A DNA stretch of 64,000 nucleotides from the NCBI RefSeq assembly GCF_030816895.1, contig NZ_JAUSYL010000001.1:1550001-1614000 (forward strand), read 5' to 3'. The notes beneath the pieces are model-generated. The model ran no database searches. It was not told the DNA's origin and worked only from the letters and a program-made list of their open reading frames with translations. Shown piece after piece: positions 27,315 to 35,485 of the stretch (positions within the stretch are counted from its first letter, which is position 1; each line of letters starts with the position of its first letter). This stretch comes from Clavibacter sp. B3I6 (lineage in GTDB: Bacteria > Actinomycetota > Actinomycetes > Actinomycetales > Microbacteriaceae). The translations under genes were made by a program, and so were the position numbers.

Positions 27315-27692
27315 CGCGTCCCGTGTCGTGCACCCGGTCCCAGCGCCCCTGCTGAGACGTGCGAGTGGTCGCATGCTCAGGTCGTGCGGCTTTCGAGCTC
27401 GGAGCGGGGGCTGACCACGCAGCCGGCGACGGGAGGCGAGTCGGTTCCCGAGCCGGCGCGGATCCCATCCCGGAGCCACGTGCCCGGGGTCGGACGCGGC
27501 TGCCCACGGGCGCGTCGACCCCGCTCCCCTCGCGGCCGGGCACCCGCCGGGCCCGAGATGAGGCCTCTCTCCATCCCGCGGAAGAACGTCGTGATCAGGT
27601 TCTTCACGCCGGTATTTGCAAATCCTATAGGATATGGGATGCTGAGCCCGGGTCACCCGGACCCGCTCACCTGATCACTGGAGATCACGACA
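27315..27692. other. Gap before the TctCBA operon: promoter/operator only
   Basis: 378 bases without a gene I can support. The last 80 bases are AT-richer and hold the palindrome and promoter listed at 27616-27644. The first 290 bases are GC-rich and carry no convincing coding frame. A minus-strand frame from about 27607 (VKNLITTFFRGMERG) was weighed and not accepted. Confidence 0.6.
27616..27644 (+). promoter_or_regulatory. TctCBA operon promoter with GntR-type palindrome
   Basis: ATCCTATAGGAT (27623-27634) is a perfect 12-base palindrome in a conspicuously AT-rich patch. TTTGCA (27616-27621), a 17-base spacer and GATGCT (27639-27644) fit a promoter whose spacer contains the palindrome. The position is right for repression by the GntR/FCD protein at the end of the operon. 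Alternative -10 choices such as TAGGAT exist. Confidence 0.6.
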
Positions 27693-28652
27693 ATGAAGTC
27701 ACGCCTGTCTGTCGCAGCCGCCCTCACCGCGGTGTCCGTCCTCTCCCTCAGCGCCTGCGGCGCCGAGGCTCCCGCCGCCGACGGCGCACCGTCGGGCAAC
27801 GTCACGATGATCGTGCCCATGGGCGCCGGCGGCGGAAGCGACCAGTCCGGACGCGCCATCGCCTCCGGGCTGGAGAGCGGCACCGGGCTCAACGTGAGCG
27901 TGGAGAACCGCGAAGGCGGATCCGGCGCCATCGGCTACTCCCACTTCCTCGCCCAGCAGGGCAAGAACAACCTCCTGCTGGCCGCCGAGACCGCCATGGT
28001 CGCGCTGCCGGTGACGCAGGACGTCGAGTTCACCTACGAGGACTTCACCCCGATCATGAAGGTCGGCGACGACTTCACACTCATCGTCGTCGCACCCGAC
28101 AGCGAGTACGACACCTGCGAGGACCTCGTCGACGCTGCCCGTGACGATCGGGTGGTCGCCGCGGTCTCGGGCGCCACATCGCTGGACGAGATCGTGTTCA
28201 CCCTCATCGAGGAGGACCAGGACGTCGAGTTCGACCGCGTGCCCTTCACCTCCGGCAGCGAGGTGCTCACCGGCATCCTCGGCGGACAGGTGGACGTCGC
28301 GTCGCTCAACCCGTCCGAGGTCATCGCGCAGCTCGAGGCCGGAGACCTGAAGGCCCTGTGCGCCGTGTCCGAGGAGCGCTACACGTACGACGAGCTCAAG
28401 GACATCCCCACCGCGTCCGAGCAGGGCATCGACGTCGCCTTCGCCCAGTTCCGCGGCTTCATCGCCCCGGGGAACATCGGCGAGGAGAGCACGCAGTACT
28501 GGATCGACGCGGCGAAGGAGTACGAGACCAGCGCCGCGTACACGGAGTACATCGAGTCCAACTACATGCAGGCCAACGCCCAGTACGGCGACGAGTTCGG
28601 CGCGTACCTCGCGGAGAACACGGCCGACCTCGAGAAGGTCTTCGCACAGTGA
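27693..28652 (+). CDS. tctC: TctC family substrate-binding lipoprotein
   Basis: A 319-residue lipoprotein with lipobox LSAC at Cys22. The mature protein has the tripartite tricarboxylate receptor signature: VTMIVPMGAGGGSDQSGRAIASGL and NREGGSGAIGYSHFLAQ. It binds a small carboxylate or related polyol outside the cell for the TctB-TctA channel. Its stop overlaps the tctB start (GTGA). The surrounding sugar-phosphate enzymes point to a four-carbon substrate such as a tetronate or tetrulose rather than citrate. The ATG at 27693 follows GGAGATCACGACA. Confidence 0.92.
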   Translation: MKSRLSVAAALTAVSVLSLSACGAEAPAADGAPSGNVTMIVPMGAGGGSDQSGRAIASGLESGTGLNVSVENREGGSGAIGYSHFLAQQGKNNLLLAAETAMVALPVTQDVEFTYEDFTPIMKVGDDFTLIVVAPDSEYDTCEDLVDAARDDRVVAAVSGATSLDEIVFTLIEEDQDVEFDRVPFTSGSEVLTGILGGQVDVASLNPSEVIAQLEAGDLKALCAVSEERYTYDELKDIPTASEQGIDVAFAQFRGFIAPGNIGEESTQYWIDAAKEYETSAAYTEYIESNYMQANAQYGDEFGAYLAENTADLEKVFAQ

Positions 28653-29269
28653 CCGTCGCCCAGCGGGGCGGCCTCCTCGCCAGCGTCGTGCTCGCCGTCA
28701 TCGGCGTCGCGGCGGTGCTCGGCGGGATCGGCTACGGCGTGACCGTCGAGGACGGCGAGATCGGGCCGGGATTCTTGCCCGTGATGTCCGGAGGGCTCGT
28801 CGCCGTGTTCGCGGTGCTCGACGTCCTCGGCCGGGTACGGCGCAGGAAGGACCTGCCCACCCAGGCGGAGCTCATCCTCGACACGGTCGACGAACGGCTG
28901 CACGACCGCGCCGTCCACCCAGGCGCACATGCGGCCGACGACCCGGGCGCGGAGTCCACGAGCACCCAGTCGGTGCAGACCGCCCTGGGAGATGGCGCTG
29001 ACGTCGACATCTTCGGTCGCACGCAGCGCCAGCGGAACCGCATGCTCGCGGTCGTGCTGGGGCTCGTCGTCGTGACGCTGCTCGCGGTGCAGGTCGTCGG
29101 CTTCCTGATCGCCTTCGTGCTGCTCCTCTTCGTCGTCGCCGTCTTCGTCGAGCGTCGTTCCCTCGTGCCGTCCGCACTCGTCGCGCTCTCCGCCGGCGCC
29201 GTGACGTACGGCATCTTCGTCCTCCTGCTGCGGGTCCCCCTGCCGCAGGGCCTGCTCGGGATCATCTAG
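28649..29269 (+). CDS. tctB: TctB family small membrane subunit
   Basis: A 206-residue protein with four hydrophobic segments and, between the second and third, a polar linker of about 85 residues that is much longer than in most TctB proteins. The GPGFLP motif (IGPGFLPVMSGGL) typical of TctB is present. GTG start overlapping tctC. It forms the transporter's small subunit with TctA. Confidence 0.88.
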   Translation: MTVAQRGGLLASVVLAVIGVAAVLGGIGYGVTVEDGEIGPGFLPVMSGGLVAVFAVLDVLGRVRRRKDLPTQAELILDTVDERLHDRAVHPGAHAADDPGAESTSTQSVQTALGDGADVDIFGRTQRQRNRMLAVVLGLVVVTLLAVQVVGFLIAFVLLLFVVAVFVERRSLVPSALVALSAGAVTYGIFVLLLRVPLPQGLLGII

Positions 29270-29278
29270 GAGCCGACA

Positions 29279-30793
29279 ATGCTCGACAACCTCGCACTCG
29301 GCTTCTCCACCGCGTTCACGCCGGAGAACCTCCTGTGGTGCTTCATCGGCGTGCTGCTCGGCACCGTCATCGGGCTCATGCCCGGACTCGGCTCCACCAC
29401 CGGCGTCGCCATCCTCATCCCGCTGACGCTCACCCTCGAGCCGGTGACGGCGCTCATCATGCTCGCCGGCATCTACTACGGCGCCCAGTACGGGGGCACC
29501 ATCACCTCGGTGCTCATCTCGACCCCAGGCGAAGCCGCGAGCGTGGTCACCACGCTCGACGGCTACCAGATGGCGAAGAACGGCAAGGCGGGTTCCGCCC
29601 TCGCGATCAGCGCCATCGGCTCCTTCGTGGCCGCCATCATCTCGCTGGCGCTCCTCATGTGGCTCGCACCTCCCCTCGCGGACCTCGCCCTCAACTTCGG
29701 GCCGGTCGAGAACCTGGCGATCATGATCCTCGGCCTCGTCATCGTGGTCAGCTTCGCCGGCGGCTCGCTCTCCCGCGGGCTCATGATGGCCGCCGTGGGC
29801 CTGCTCATCTCCACGGTCGGCGTCGCCACCGGCTTCAGCAGCGCGCGCTTCACGTTCGGCAACATCAACCTCCTCGGCGGCATCCCCTTCATCGAGGTCA
29901 TGATCGGCCTGTTCGCGGTCGGCGAGGTCCTTCACCAGATCCGCCAGGGAGCGGACGCCCCGATCCGCACGCGGTTCAAGGACATGGTCATCAGCCGTGC
30001 GGAGCTCAAGCGGAGCGCGGGCCCGATCCTCCGCGGCAGCGGCATCGGGTTCGTGCTGGGGATCCTCCCCGGAGCGGGCTCCACGCTGGCGAGCTTCATG
30101 GCCTACGGCATCGAGAAGCGCGTGTCGCCCCGGAAGGCCATGTTCGGCAAGGGCGCCATCGAGGGCGTCGCAGCTCCCGAGAGCGCCAACAACGCCGCGG
30201 CGAACGCGAACTTCGTCCCCACCCTCGCCCTCGGCATCCCCGGTGGTGGGACGACGGCGGTGCTGCTGGGCGCCTTCACGGTCTACGGCCTGCAGCCGGG
30301 ACCGCGACTGTTCGAGACGCAGCCGACCCTGATCTGGGGCCTGCTGGTGTCGTTCTTCATCGGCAACGTGATGCTGCTGGTGCTGAACCTGCCGCTGGCT
30401 CCGGTGTTCGCGCAGATGCTCCGCATCCCCTACGGCTACCTCTACCCGATCATCCTGCTGACGAGCTTCGTCGGCGCCTACTCGGTCAGCAACAACATGT
30501 TCAGCGTGCTGCTCGTCCTGATCTTCGGGATCGTCGGCTGGCTGATGAAGGAGCTGGACCTGCCGATGGCGCCGCTCGTGCTCGGCCTGGTCCTCGGACC
30601 GCTGTTCGAGAAGTCATTGGTCCAGACCTCCGCGCTGGGGCAGGGCAACTTCGGCATCATGCTCGAGCACCCGATCAGCGTCGGCATCCTGATCTTCACG
30701 GTCGCGCTCATGGTCGTGCCGAAGCTCGCGACGCGCTTCGCGGTGCGCCGGCGTCCCGCGGTCGTGCCCGAGCGCGAGAAGGAGGGCGTGTGA
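29279..30793 (+). CDS. tctA: TctA family large membrane subunit
   Basis: A 504-residue integral membrane protein with the two TctA signatures, GTVIGLMPGLGSTTGVAILIPLT and GILPGAGSTLASFMAYGIEK, plus ESANNAAANANFVPTLALGIPGGGTTAVLLGA. It is the channel subunit, driven by ion gradient rather than ATP. Ribosome site AGGAG, seven bases before the ATG. Confidence 0.95.
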   Translation: MLDNLALGFSTAFTPENLLWCFIGVLLGTVIGLMPGLGSTTGVAILIPLTLTLEPVTALIMLAGIYYGAQYGGTITSVLISTPGEAASVVTTLDGYQMAKNGKAGSALAISAIGSFVAAIISLALLMWLAPPLADLALNFGPVENLAIMILGLVIVVSFAGGSLSRGLMMAAVGLLISTVGVATGFSSARFTFGNINLLGGIPFIEVMIGLFAVGEVLHQIRQGADAPIRTRFKDMVISRAELKRSAGPILRGSGIGFVLGILPGAGSTLASFMAYGIEKRVSPRKAMFGKGAIEGVAAPESANNAAANANFVPTLALGIPGGGTTAVLLGAFTVYGLQPGPRLFETQPTLIWGLLVSFFIGNVMLLVLNLPLAPVFAQMLRIPYGYLYPIILLTSFVGAYSVSNNMFSVLLVLIFGIVGWLMKELDLPMAPLVLGLVLGPLFEKSLVQTSALGQGNFGIMLEHPISVGILIFTVALMVVPKLATRFAVRRRPAVVPEREKEGV

Positions 30794-30875
30794 TCCCCGC
30801 ATCGCGCTCCGTCCCCCGCCCGCCTGGCGCCTCCCGCGCATCCCGCGCACCCCGAGTCCGAGAGGAGATGGTCGC

Positions 30876-32648
30876 GTGACCGTCTTGAAGCACGACGCCA
30901 CGACCTTCGCCGACGACGCCCTCACGGGATTCGTCGCCGCGCACGCCTCCCTCCGCCGCGTGGACGGCGGGGTCGCCCGACGGAGCGCCCTGCCCGCCGG
31001 CTCGGTCTCGCTCGTCATCGGGGGAGGATCCGGCCACTACCCGGCGTTCGCCGGTCTCGTCGGGCCGGGCCTCGCGGCCGGGGTCGCCTACGGGAACATC
31101 TTCGCCTCGCCGTCCGCCGGCCAGGTCTGCCGCGTCGCCCGCGCCACGGAACAGGGCGGAGGCGTGGTCCTCAGCTACGGCAACTACGCCGGCGACGTGC
31201 TGAACTTCGGACAGGCCGCCGAGCGTCTCCGGTCCGAGGGCATGGACGTGCGCGTCGTCGAGGTCACCGACGACGTGGCGAGCGCGAGCCCGGACGAGCG
31301 GGCTCGCCGCCGCGGCATCGCGGGCGACCTGACGGTCTTCAAGGTCATCGGCGCCGCCGCGGAGGCCGGGATGGACCTCGACCAGGTCGAGGAGCTCGGC
31401 CGTCGCGCCAACGAAGCGACGCGCTCCCTCGGCGTCGCGTTCTCCGGCTGCACGCTCCCCGGGGCGGTCGAGCCGCTGTTCACCGTCCCCGAGGGCCGCA
31501 TGTCCATCGGGCTCGGCATCCACGGTGAGCCCGGCATCTCCGAGGCGGCGCTCCCCAACGCGTCCGAGCTGGCCGAGCTCCTCGTCCTGCGCCTGCTCGA
31601 GGAGGCACCCGCGGGAGCCGGGGACCGCGCCGTCGTGCTGCTCAACGGCCTCGGGACCTTCAAGTACGAGGAGCTCTTCGTCCTGTACGGACATGTCGTC
31701 CGACTGCTGGAGGGCGCGGGCGTCACCATCGTCGAGCCCGAGGTGGGGGAGCTCGTCACGAGCCTGGACATGTCGGGTGTGTCCCTGACCCTCATGTGGG
31801 TCGACGAGGACCTCGAGCGCCTCTGGGGCGCCGCGTGCTCCACTCCCGCGTTCCGCAAGGGCACGATCGACTCCGCTGCGACCATCGCCGCCGTCGATGA
31901 GGCAGCCGGCCCGACCCATGCCCCGGACGACCTCCGTCACGCGCATGCGTCGGCGACGGTCCTCGAGGCGCTCCGCCGCGCACGCGAGATGATCGCGGAG
32001 TCCGAGGAGGAGTTCGGTCGCATCGACGCCATCGCCGGCGACGGCGACCACGGCATCGGCATGCTGCGCGGCATCACCGCCGCGGTCGAGGCCGCGACGT
32101 CCGCGGTCGGCCGGGGAGCCGGCATCGGGACCGTCCTCGCGGACGCGGGGGAGAGCTGGGCCGAGCACGCCGGAGGAACCTCCGGCGCCCTCTGGGGTGT
32201 CTGCCTCACCAGCGCCGGCGCCAGCCTCGCCGAGGAGGACGATCCCGCCTCCCCCGCGGCTGCCGCGCGTGCTGCGGCCGCCGGGCTGTCCGCCATCCAG
32301 CGGCTGGGGAGAGCGGAGGTCGGCGACAAGACGCTCGTCGACGCCTTCGCCCCCGCCGTCACCGCGCTGGAGCTCGCCGCCGAGGCGAACGCGACACCGG
32401 CCGACGCCTGGCGCGCCGCCGCGTCCGCGGCGCAGCAGGCGTCCGACGCGACGGCCGCGCTCCGCCCCCGGCTCGGACGCGCCCGACCCCTGGCCGAGCG
32501 CAGCATCGGACATCCCGACGCCGGCGCGGTGTCCTTCGCGCGCATCGTCGAGGTCATCGCCGCCGGGTTCCGCCCTGCGACGTCGGAGGTCCGAGGTGCC
32601 GCTGCGCCGGCAGGTGCCCACCCATCCACCACCGACCCGGGGGCATGA
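30876..32648 (+). CDS. DhaK-DhaL fusion kinase, probably tetrulose/dihydroxyacetone kinase
   Basis: A 590-residue ATP-dependent keto-sugar kinase. The DhaK half (1-335) has GGGSGHYP (49-56) and the substrate-binding histidine His216 in GLGIHGEPG. The DhaL half (about 355-575) has the metal-binding aspartates in RIDAIAGDGDHG (Asp384, 389, 391) and HAGGTSGALWG. Fused DhaKL kinases act on dihydroxyacetone or on D-/L-erythrulose in known actinobacterial tetritol pathways; the companion isomerase genes favour erythrulose. GTG start at 30876 behind GAGAGGAG. The last codons overlap the next start (ATGA). Confidence 0.9.
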   Translation: MTVLKHDATTFADDALTGFVAAHASLRRVDGGVARRSALPAGSVSLVIGGGSGHYPAFAGLVGPGLAAGVAYGNIFASPSAGQVCRVARATEQGGGVVLSYGNYAGDVLNFGQAAERLRSEGMDVRVVEVTDDVASASPDERARRRGIAGDLTVFKVIGAAAEAGMDLDQVEELGRRANEATRSLGVAFSGCTLPGAVEPLFTVPEGRMSIGLGIHGEPGISEAALPNASELAELLVLRLLEEAPAGAGDRAVVLLNGLGTFKYEELFVLYGHVVRLLEGAGVTIVEPEVGELVTSLDMSGVSLTLMWVDEDLERLWGAACSTPAFRKGTIDSAATIAAVDEAAGPTHAPDDLRHAHASATVLEALRRAREMIAESEEEFGRIDAIAGDGDHGIGMLRGITAAVEAATSAVGRGAGIGTVLADAGESWAEHAGGTSGALWGVCLTSAGASLAEEDDPASPAAAARAAAAGLSAIQRLGRAEVGDKTLVDAFAPAVTALELAAEANATPADAWRAAASAAQQASDATAALRPRLGRARPLAERSIGHPDAGAVSFARIVEVIAAGFRPATSEVRGAAAPAGAHPSTTDPGA

Positions 32649-32869
32649 CCGTGCCCGCACCGCTCGGGATCGTCGTCGGCAGCGACGACGCGCAGGTGCG
32701 GCGCCTCGGGCAGCGGGTCATCGGACTCGAGCTCGCCCGACGGTTCGCAGGCGAACGCCTCGACTACCGCTTCGATCCGACCAGCGCCTCGGCCGCCGAG
32801 GTCGACGCCGTGCACGACCACGACGGACCCGGATCCGGGTCCGCAGCAACCCAGGAGGACCGCACATGA
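32645..32869 (+). pseudogene. Internally deleted RpiB/EryI-type isomerase remnant
   Basis: An open frame of 74 codons, overlapping both neighbours by four bases. The first about 12 residues (PLGIVVGSD) match the RpiB N-terminal strand. From residue 14 the sequence (DDAQVRRLGQRVIGLELARRF, then LDYRFDPTSASAAEVDAV) matches the RpiB C-terminus. The intervening about 85-90 residues, with the catalytic cysteine, threonine and histidine, are absent. The reading frame is preserved. It is either a decayed gene or a shortened peptide with a new role; an assembly deletion is the third option. Homologues of about 150 residues isomerise tetrulose or pentose phosphates. Confidence 0.72.
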
Positions 32870-33888
32870 CCGTCATCGCCCCATCCGCCAGCTCCACCGC
32901 ATCCACCCGGCCCCGCATCGCCCTCACGCTGGGCGACCCGGCCGGCGTGGGCCCCGAACTGGCCGCCCGCCTCCTCGCGGACCCGGCCAACCTCCACGCT
33001 GCCGAGATCCTGATCCTCGCCGACCGGAGCGAGCTCGATGCCGCAGCGGCCGTGATCGGCGTCGAGATCCCCCTCAGCGACGACCGTCGCCCCGGCTTCG
33101 CCACCCTCCTCGATGACGGCTCGGCACCCGTCGACCCCATCCCGCCGCGCCAGGTCAGCCAGGAAGCGGGAGCGCGGGCGCTGCACCAGCTCCGGCGGGC
33201 CATCGATCTGGCGAACGCCGGCGAGATCGAGGCGATCGTCTTCACCCCCCTGAACAAGACCAGCCTCCATCTCGGCGGCATGACCGAGGAGGACGAGCTG
33301 CGCTGGTTCGCGAAGGAGCTGCATCACGACGGCGTCACGAGCGAGATCAACATCATCCCGGGCATGTGGACGGCCCGCGTGACCTCCCACATCGGGATCC
33401 GCGAGGTCGCCGACCGCGTCACCACGCAGGGCGTCGTCGACGCCGTGCAGCTGCTGCACGGCCTGCTGCACGACTCCGGGATCGAAAGCCCGAGGATCGG
33501 CGTCTGCGCCCTCAACCCCCACAACGGGGAGAACGGCATCTTCGGCCGAGAGGAGATCGACGTCATCCGGCCCGGGGTCGACGCCGCTGCGGCGCTGGGC
33601 ATCCAGGTCGACGGCCCCTGGCCCTCCGACACGATCTTCATCGGATCCAAGGAGCGGTACGACGGCATCGTCACGATGTACCACGACCAGGGTCAGATCG
33701 CCATCAAGCTCATGGGCTTCGACGGCGGCGTGACGGTCCAGGGCGGACTCCCCGTCGTGATCGCGACGCCGGCGCACGGGACGGCGTTCGACATCGCCGG
33801 CACGGGCAAGGCGAGCGTGACGTCGAGCCAGAATGCCCTGGACGTGGCCATCGCCATCGCCGGGCGTCGCGTCGCGCGCGCACTCTGA
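32866..33888 (+). CDS. PdxA-like 4-phospho-sugar-acid dehydrogenase
   Basis: A 340-residue NAD-dependent, metal-dependent dehydrogenase of the PdxA family. Hallmarks are ALTLGDPAGVGPELAARLL, TPLNKTSLHLGG, and three metal histidines in VTSHIGIREV, LNPHNGENG and TMYHDQGQIAIK. Classical PdxA acts in vitamin B6 synthesis; the paralogous PdxA2 group oxidises 4-phospho-D-threonate or -erythronate, releasing CO2 to give dihydroxyacetone phosphate. Position in a transporter-kinase operon supports the second role. The ribosome site AGGAGG is well placed before the ATG, which overlaps the remnant's stop. Confidence 0.9.
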   Translation: MTVIAPSASSTASTRPRIALTLGDPAGVGPELAARLLADPANLHAAEILILADRSELDAAAAVIGVEIPLSDDRRPGFATLLDDGSAPVDPIPPRQVSQEAGARALHQLRRAIDLANAGEIEAIVFTPLNKTSLHLGGMTEEDELRWFAKELHHDGVTSEINIIPGMWTARVTSHIGIREVADRVTTQGVVDAVQLLHGLLHDSGIESPRIGVCALNPHNGENGIFGREEIDVIRPGVDAAAALGIQVDGPWPSDTIFIGSKERYDGIVTMYHDQGQIAIKLMGFDGGVTVQGGLPVVIATPAHGTAFDIAGTGKASVTSSQNALDVAIAIAGRRVARAL

Positions 33889-33889
33889 G

Positions 33890-34633
33890 ATGGAACGCGC
33901 TCCCCTCCACATCGGGATCAGCACGAAGGCGTACCTCTCCTATGCGCAGTCCCTGGAGTGGTTGGAGGCGGTCCTCGCCATCGCGCGATCCCACCCTGCC
34001 GTGCGGGACGGCATCGTCCGCGTGTTCCTCGCACCCTCCACCCCGCTCCTGGAGTCCGCGGTGCGCATCTCCGGCAGCTCGCCCGTCTCCATCGCGGCAC
34101 AGGACGTCAGCCGCTGGGAAGCTGGCGCGTACACCGGGGAGACCGTCGCTCCGATGCTCGCCGAGATGGGCGTGACGATGGTGGAGCTCGGCCATGCGGA
34201 GAGGCGCTCCTTGCTCGGAGAGACCGACGAGGTGATCCGGGAGAAGGCAGCCCGGGTGGAAGCCGCCGGCATGCGCGGGCTCCTCTGCGTCGGCGAGACG
34301 GAGCGGCTCTCCGCGGCGCACGCAGCCGCCACGTGCCTCGAGCAGGCACGCGCGTCGGGACTCGCAGCACCCCTCCTGGCCTACGAACCGGTGTGGGCCA
34401 TCGGCGCCGCGGAACCCGCACCAGCGGAGCACGTACGCGCCGTCATCCGCGAGATCAAGGCGGCCTGGGGCACTCGGTCGCCGGTTCCGCCGGTGATCTA
34501 CGGCGGCAGCGCGGGACCTGGGCTGCTGGCCCGGCTGCTGCCCGATGCGGATGGGCTCTTCCTGGGACGCTTCGCCCACGACCCGCGTGCCGTGCGCACG
34601 GTCCTCGACGAGGCCGCCCGCTCGGCCGAATAG
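33890..34633 (+). CDS. Triose-phosphate-isomerase-like protein (tetrulose-phosphate isomerase type)
   Basis: A 247-residue barrel. Catalytic residues match TIM: Lys13 in GISTKAYLS, His in VELGHAERRSLLGE, Glu in LAYEPVWAIG, and the phosphate loop YGGSAGPGL. It departs from housekeeping TpiA (ISTK instead of NWK, GHAERR instead of GHSERR). Those changes recur in TIM paralogues of tetritol pathways such as EryH, which isomerise erythrulose phosphates. The ATG begins one base after the pdxA-like stop. Specificity is inferred from context. Confidence 0.85.
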   Translation: MERAPLHIGISTKAYLSYAQSLEWLEAVLAIARSHPAVRDGIVRVFLAPSTPLLESAVRISGSSPVSIAAQDVSRWEAGAYTGETVAPMLAEMGVTMVELGHAERRSLLGETDEVIREKAARVEAAGMRGLLCVGETERLSAAHAAATCLEQARASGLAAPLLAYEPVWAIGAAEPAPAEHVRAVIREIKAAWGTRSPVPPVIYGGSAGPGLLARLLPDADGLFLGRFAHDPRAVRTVLDEAARSAE

Positions 34634-34706
34634 AATCCACCTGTCCCGTCCCTCCTCGCACAGACGCACCCCTGCGCGACGACGGCGGACCCACGAGAGC
34701 GAGCAC

Positions 34707-35387
34707 ATGGCAGTCACGAAGCGACGCCCCCCAGTGGGCCGCACATCGCTGTCCGACGGCGTGTACGAGGAGCTCCTCGCGCGCCTCTTCGACAACACGC
34801 TCCCCCCTGGTGCGCCGATGAACATGGATGCCCTGGCGCGTGACCTGAAGGTCTCGCAGACCCCCATCCGGGAGGCCCTCGTACGACTGGAGACCACCGG
34901 GCTCGTCACCCGTGCCGCGCTTCGCGGATACCGTGCGGCGCCGATGCTCTCCGCGAAGGAGCTCGACGACCTGATGCACGCGCGCTGCGTCATCGAACCG
35001 GCCCTCGCCCACCTCGCCGCCGAGCACATCACACCCCGGTTCCTCGACGACCTCGATGCCTCCATCGAGTCGCTGTCCACCTCCCCGACGGGCCCCTCGT
35101 TCGCGGAGTACCACGACTACTGGAAGTCGGACGAGCGCTTCCACGACCTCATCGCCCGCCAGGCCGACAACGCCTTCCTCTATAGGGCCTTCGAGTCCCT
35201 GGGTGGCCAGGCGCAGCGCTTCCGGATGTTCGGTCGTCTCGGCGTGAGCGATGCCGATCAGGCGATCAGGGAGCACAAGCGGATCCGCGAGGCCCTGACG
35301 ACGGGGAACTCCCTGAGCGCCGAGAACGCGATGCTCGAGCACGTGTCCGCGGTACGCGCGAGGAGCAGTACCAGTACGACCCAGTAG
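34707..35387 (+). CDS. GntR family regulator with FCD domain
   Basis: A 226-residue regulator. The winged helix (DGVYEELLARLFDNTLPPGAPM, ALARDLKVSQTPIREALVRLETTGLV) is followed by an all-helical FCD domain with its metal ligands in the usual spacing (Asp in DDLMHARCVIE, HDLI, EHKRI, HV). Start at the ATG at 34707. It ends the TctCBA operon and most likely represses it through the palindrome at 27623-27634, with a pathway intermediate as ligand. Confidence 0.9.
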   Translation: MAVTKRRPPVGRTSLSDGVYEELLARLFDNTLPPGAPMNMDALARDLKVSQTPIREALVRLETTGLVTRAALRGYRAAPMLSAKELDDLMHARCVIEPALAHLAAEHITPRFLDDLDASIESLSTSPTGPSFAEYHDYWKSDERFHDLIARQADNAFLYRAFESLGGQAQRFRMFGRLGVSDADQAIREHKRIREALTTGNSLSAENAMLEHVSAVRARSSTSTTQ

Positions 35388-35485
35388 GCCTCGGCCCCGG
35401 CGAGGCCCAGGGCTATGTCGTCGATCCGCGTCGCTCGCTGCCACGGCCTCGCCTCATCCGCGGTGATCGCGATGGCGAACGGGCC

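Noticed and set aside
27377..27607. 76-codon minus-strand frame starting VKNLITTFFRGMERG before the tct operon
   Set aside because: The first residues look plausible, but the rest is Arg/Gly/Pro noise and there is no ribosome site; it also overlaps the promoter region.
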